Source of the DNA: Schoenoplectus triqueter
Taxonomy: Eukaryota; Streptophyta; Magnoliopsida; Poales; Cyperaceae
DNA: 64,000 nt
Direction of reading: 5' to 3'
Assembly (NCBI GenBank): GCA_964058805.1
Contig: CAXKVV010000206.1
Location: 62,001-126,000 of the forward strand
Shown: piece by piece, positions 59,816-64,000 of the stretch
How the letters are laid out: each line of letters opens with the position of its first letter
How positions within the stretch are numbered: the first letter of the stretch is position 1
Notes under the pieces: model-generated
What the model was told of the DNA's origin: nothing
Database searches by the model: none
The model's input: only the letters and a program-made list of their open reading frames with translations
Translations under genes and position numbers: made by a program

Positions 59816-62800
59816 ACATATTTGTAATTTTTTTAATTTTTAATTTTTTTATTTTTTGAAATAAATAATAGTACCCTATTTTTCTACAAAAATAATAGTA
59901 GATTTTAATTCGAAAAAGATATGTGATACTAATCAAAGATACACAAGAAAGTGGGTTAGCAAAAACACGGATTTGATTTTTTTTTTTTGGAGAAAACCCT
60001 AGCTGTTAGACAAATAAAAAAGGGCGATCTCGTTTGGTAGGGAAGCCATGAGCGAGTCTCTCACGCTCTCTCTCTTCTTTCTATTCCTTCTTTGCTACTG
60101 ATCTCGATCAGTTGGTGAATATCTTTTTCTTTCTTTTCTCCTTTCTCCACATCCCTTCACCACACATCTATTCCACTAACCAATCATCTCCTTCTATCCA
60201 TCTCACCTACTTTATCCACAACTCACCTCACCTTATATTTAGCGTTTCGACCTTGACCTTACCTTTAGACCTTCATCTTATTGGGAAGACATATTATAGC
60301 TCGAATCGATGATGTGAATAACTCCAACTTGAACTGTTATGGCCATCGATCTTTCTCGCTCGTCACTTTTGGGCTGTCAACTCTCTCGCCATTTGTTCTT
60401 GGGTCGTTGACCTCTCCAGCGATTTGCTTATAATATAGGACATATAGTGTCGTTGGTTGTCCATTATTTTTTACTTCATGTCTCGCCGACTGTTTACCTT
60501 CTCCGACCAACTCATTCTCGTCATTTACTTCTTAGGACAAAGGTTAATTTAGGATAGTGAGAATGTATCTTGTGAATCACTCCAAATCAAAATTAAGAAG
60601 AATGTAATGTCGTTTCATTGTGCTTATTAGCTGACAGATTTAGACTGATAATTATCTTTAGTTCTACTACAAATGGCTAGATTAGTTTTTAATCATTAGT
60701 GTTTGGAGTTGATTTTATTTAATTTATTTTTCTGTTTTATTATGTAATATGTAATGATTTAGTTAATAAAATATGTCTACAGTTTTCACTCAAAAAAAGT
60801 CAAGTCTTGATTTCCCCCTCATTCAATTTTGAGTTTGAAGTAGGAATATTTTGCTTCTGGAGTGTGATTGGAAATTTGAAAGCCTACGCCCGTTGTTACA
60901 AAAAACCAAAAACAATTGGCTCCAGAAGGATTGTGATTTCTGAATGGATAATCTGATTATTTAATTCAAATCCGTATGAATTGCCGCTATAAATTAAAAA
61001 TACTATCCAATAAGTAAATAATATATGGATTAAAAAAGTATATCTAATTAATTTACGGAATCCGCGCGCATGGAAATATTAAGAGAACTCGTATCTAAAT
61101 CCTATCTTGTAGGAAGAGGAATCATATCAAATGGATTATATATGAACCTGATAAATAATAGCTGATGAAAATGTTTTTTTTTAAACCCCCAAGGTTTAAC
61201 AGTAGAATATCTATTATTATTTAGGGAGCTGATATATAAATACTAAAACTAATTTTAAAATCGTACCGACTTTAGTATTTATATTACCTAAATTAGCATT
61301 CAAGATAATGACTTTATTATTCATCTTATTTTGTATTGTACTTTTATTCTTTAATAAGAAATATTGTTAACTTGAATACTAATTCATTTAATTTAAATAA
61401 TAACAATACTACAGAACTAATTGAATAATAAAGTCATTAACTTTAAATACTAACTCATTTATTATAAATTCTCTGTTAACATTGGAAGGATGTCTTGTTG
61501 TTCATGTGCTCTAATTTCCACCACCTCCCTTTTGAAGATGGTTAATCCAATCAGTGCCTTCTAAATAAATCTCTTCCTTTATCTTGCCATACAATAAAAA
61601 AAAGCACACGACTAATCCATCCATTTCAAGGAGAACTCTACCGGGATACGAGATCTTCCAGATAATATTCCTAATTATGTCCATAGTCGATACGGAAATC
61701 AGCTAAAATAATAAATTCAAATTGGTATTTCGATCTTTCAATTCTAGCTAGATATAAATTTTACATGTACATTTTGTGAATTCGTAATTAATAGAGGAAT
61801 AGTGGACTCTGACACACCTAGTTGAAAAAAGAAATATTGAAGACTAATTCGGTCTTATCAAAATTTTAGCGTTTTTAGCATTTCTAATAACTCAAGAAAA
61901 TTTAGCATTTTTAGCCTTTTAAGTGATACCTAATTAGAAAACCATGAGTTCCAAACCTCAAACCCATTATCATGAAATTATGAAATTTAAGAATCAGTAC
62001 CATCTCTCTCAAAAAAAAAGTAGCTTAAAACTCAACGGTACGTAGCTCTGCATGTGATAACTCTACCATCAAGCATGATATCCTTAGTAGTTGGTAACAG
62101 TTTTATCAAAATTTTAGCCTAAAACCCAACAATCGTTTAGCTATTTTCTTACGATACTTGATTGTAGTGGATATCTGCACTATAAAAGTTCTTATTGTGC
62201 AACTAATAAATTGCATGCTGTGTTATTGAACAAAAACAAAGCTCACTAAAAAAAAATACTCTTTTAAGTCTGTTGAAAACATTCAAACCAAAATTCTTCC
62301 CTAAAGACTTGTAACAAACTAAGCTCTGACCAAACTAAAGAACTTGATCAAATTTCCAATAACCTAGCTTAACCACAAAAGATCTAGCGTCACATATATA
62401 TAGTCGGAGCAGCAAAACAGCAGCAAAAACAAACTAAAAGTCTGAATCTATCAGTACCTGAGCTATTCTCAACTCCTCACACATGCTGTATTATTAAGAA
62501 ACACAACACCAAGCTATGCTAACTACTATATAAACAATTGTCAACAGACCGAGAAGATGCCAGTCAACAGCTAATTCCACCTGCAATACTGACAGAATCA
62601 AAATCAAACCAGTGGCGAGTTAAATTGACTGCGCTGCAAAGCAATTCTCTCTGCATTGCCAAAATTGCAACAGTAACCCATAAGACTTTCTCATTTCTCA
62701 GATTTGTCAGATGTACCTAAATATTTATATTTCTTTTTCTTCCTTTCATTTTTGGGCCCCAACATCCCCTTTTCCCAATGAAGTAAATTGAATCTGAACT

Positions 62801-62891
62801 CTATCTCTTTTATTATTAATGAATTAATTAATCCTATTCATCCTAAATTGCTAATAGCTAATCACCTTAGGAGATTGTGCAACACCGAGGG
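59816..62891. other. Intergenic, no supported gene
   Basis: A pyrimidine-rich leader-like stretch at about 60040-60300 has a short frame from ATG 60049 (17 codons) and other frames without domains. The region 61180-61460 has loosely mirrored AT-rich words. The 60-codon frame at 62538-62720 has no support. Confidence 0.5.
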
Positions 62892-63708
62892 CTAATTAGA
62901 AACCAAGTCTTTCTTATTGTCAGGTTCATCAAGTAGAGGAACTTTAGTGGCCTGAGGTCCTTTAACAGCTCTTGCATCAGCGACAAAAGGTGTGAAGAGC
63001 TTCTTCACTCTCTGAAACAATGTTGGAATTTAGCAAAATCTACAGAATAAAAACCAGTTATTCAACATTTGGTTTTCCTTAAAAGGACTGATTGACACCT
63101 GCAAATATGGCTGCATTATTCGTCCGACACCAATAAAATGAGGCGAGATTGCATCTGCGGAGATTTTATATACATCACTTGTCCTACTATAAGCTGCCTG
63201 CATGCGTCGATGGTTCTCAGTTAAAAATAGAGAAGAAAATAAAAAAAATTAGACCTCATTTTAGACAATTAAGTAGTACAGTCATACCTGAAGATATGGT
63301 TGCATAGTTTGTCCGACCTGAATAAAACGAGGTGTGATTACGTCCACACAAGTTTCATATAAATAACTGGTCTTACTATAAGCCGCCTGCATGTTGGTAC
63401 AAAGATCACTAAATGCATCCAGCAATGCATGAGAGATGAAAAGAAAATTTAAACTTACAATGCTGGCGGACTTCATTTGTGGTCCAATTAGCTTCTTCAA
63501 GTTCATCCATTTCTCATTAATCTTTAAGAATATAGAAGTATGCATAAGAAACAATGATTCAAACTGGCGTATACTAATAAATGAAATGCTGATAATTTAC
63601 ATGTCAGATTCAAACAAAATACAAGAAGATACAGAATACTAGTACCCTTGGTATGAGCCCTTCCCGAACAGATATTACAAGCTTGTTCCAATTCCTATAC
63701 AATATTTC
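62892..63708 (-). CDS. 3' part of a helical-repeat coiled-coil-type plant protein
   Basis: Five consecutive phase-0 exons on the minus strand: 63708-63646, 63521-63459, 63386-63288, 63197-63099 and 63011-62892 (stop), together 147 residues. The 5' part lies beyond the window. Exons 3 and 4 encode the same 33-residue unit (AAYSKTSYLYETCVD... and AAYSRTSDVYKISAD..., both ending MQPYLQ). The pattern T-x-x-x-Y-x-x-(S/C)-x-D-x-I-x-P-x-(F/H) and PYLQ resembles the C-terminal helical repeats of plant coiled-coil proteins such as At2g24420/At4g31340, whose function is unclear. The end (RVKKLFTPFVADARAVKGPQ) is basic. The assignment to that family is tentative; the exon chain itself is well supported. 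Confidence 0.7.
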
Positions 63709-64000
63709 CTGAATACATTCATACTACAAATCATTATGTGTGATGAGAAAACAGAAGAAACGGGTTACTACATAAAGAACTATCCAGATTAAAAAAAAAA
63801 CTTTTCAAAAGATAAACAATGTATATATACCATTTTTAAAAGAGAAAAAAGGGGGAATAAAGACCAAACTGAACTCCCGAAGAGTAGTCCCAGAGAATTT
63901 TTTTTTTGTTCAGAAAATAAAAGTTGCAGGATGCAAGATGCGAGAAGGTAAATATCCAGATAGGATCAATACAATTTCAGATTAAGAGGACCCTTTCATA
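63709..64000. other. Presumed intron of the right-edge gene
   Basis: Upstream of the exon acceptor at 63709 I see no further exon before the window ends. Confidence 0.5.

Noticed and set aside
60112..60312. 66-codon open frame
   Set aside because: Pyrimidine-rich low-complexity translation without a domain.

Overview
The window is AT-rich nuclear DNA of a flowering plant, most likely a dicot. The support is spliced genes with GT-AG introns, plant-specific protein families, and plant-type Ty3/gypsy, Ty1/copia, L1, hAT and MITE elements. I cannot name the genus. No CRISPR array, operon or complete tRNA/rRNA gene is visible.

Six host genes can be supported by joining exons in frame. (1) 805-3513 (+): F-box/kelch-repeat protein, 3 exons. 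(2) 15256-18135 (-): SHOU4-type membrane protein, 4 coding exons plus a likely 5'UTR intron reaching 19756. (3) 36864-39813 (-): small plant-specific protein, 2 exons, whose intron holds a truncated L1 with a 16-bp target-site duplication (TSD). (4) 42153-44385 (+): membrane protein with a HERPUD-like C-terminus, 5 exons. (5) 45834-48630 (-): RlmH-type SPOUT rRNA methyltransferase, 7 exons. (6) 62892-63708 (-): 3' part of a helical-repeat protein running off the right edge. A seventh locus, 58231-59433 (-), is a broken plastid-lipid-associated protein (fibrillin) gene cut by a retrotransposon LTR.

The rest is layered transposon debris. 8720-14359 is a decayed Ty3/gypsy chromovirus with both LTRs, a PBS and a perfect 5-bp TSD. 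About 49829-55600 is a Ty1/copia remnant, interrupted at about 52836-54148 by an LTR-like insertion rich in ACACGGNCCGTGT palindromes. 56432-58230 is a second gypsy element in which gag is joined to the integrase C-terminus by a large internal deletion; a hAT element sits inside it. Several families of hairpin MITEs and non-autonomous hAT elements occur in two or three copies, many with recognisable 8-bp TSDs. 20000-35600 holds no gene I can support.

I found no evidence of a new multi-gene system. The most informative observations are the fibrillin pseudogene/LTR junction, the intronic L1, the three-copy hAT family with TSDs, a GC-rich palindromic foldback element at 29668-30122, and a duplicated 99-bp exon at the right edge.
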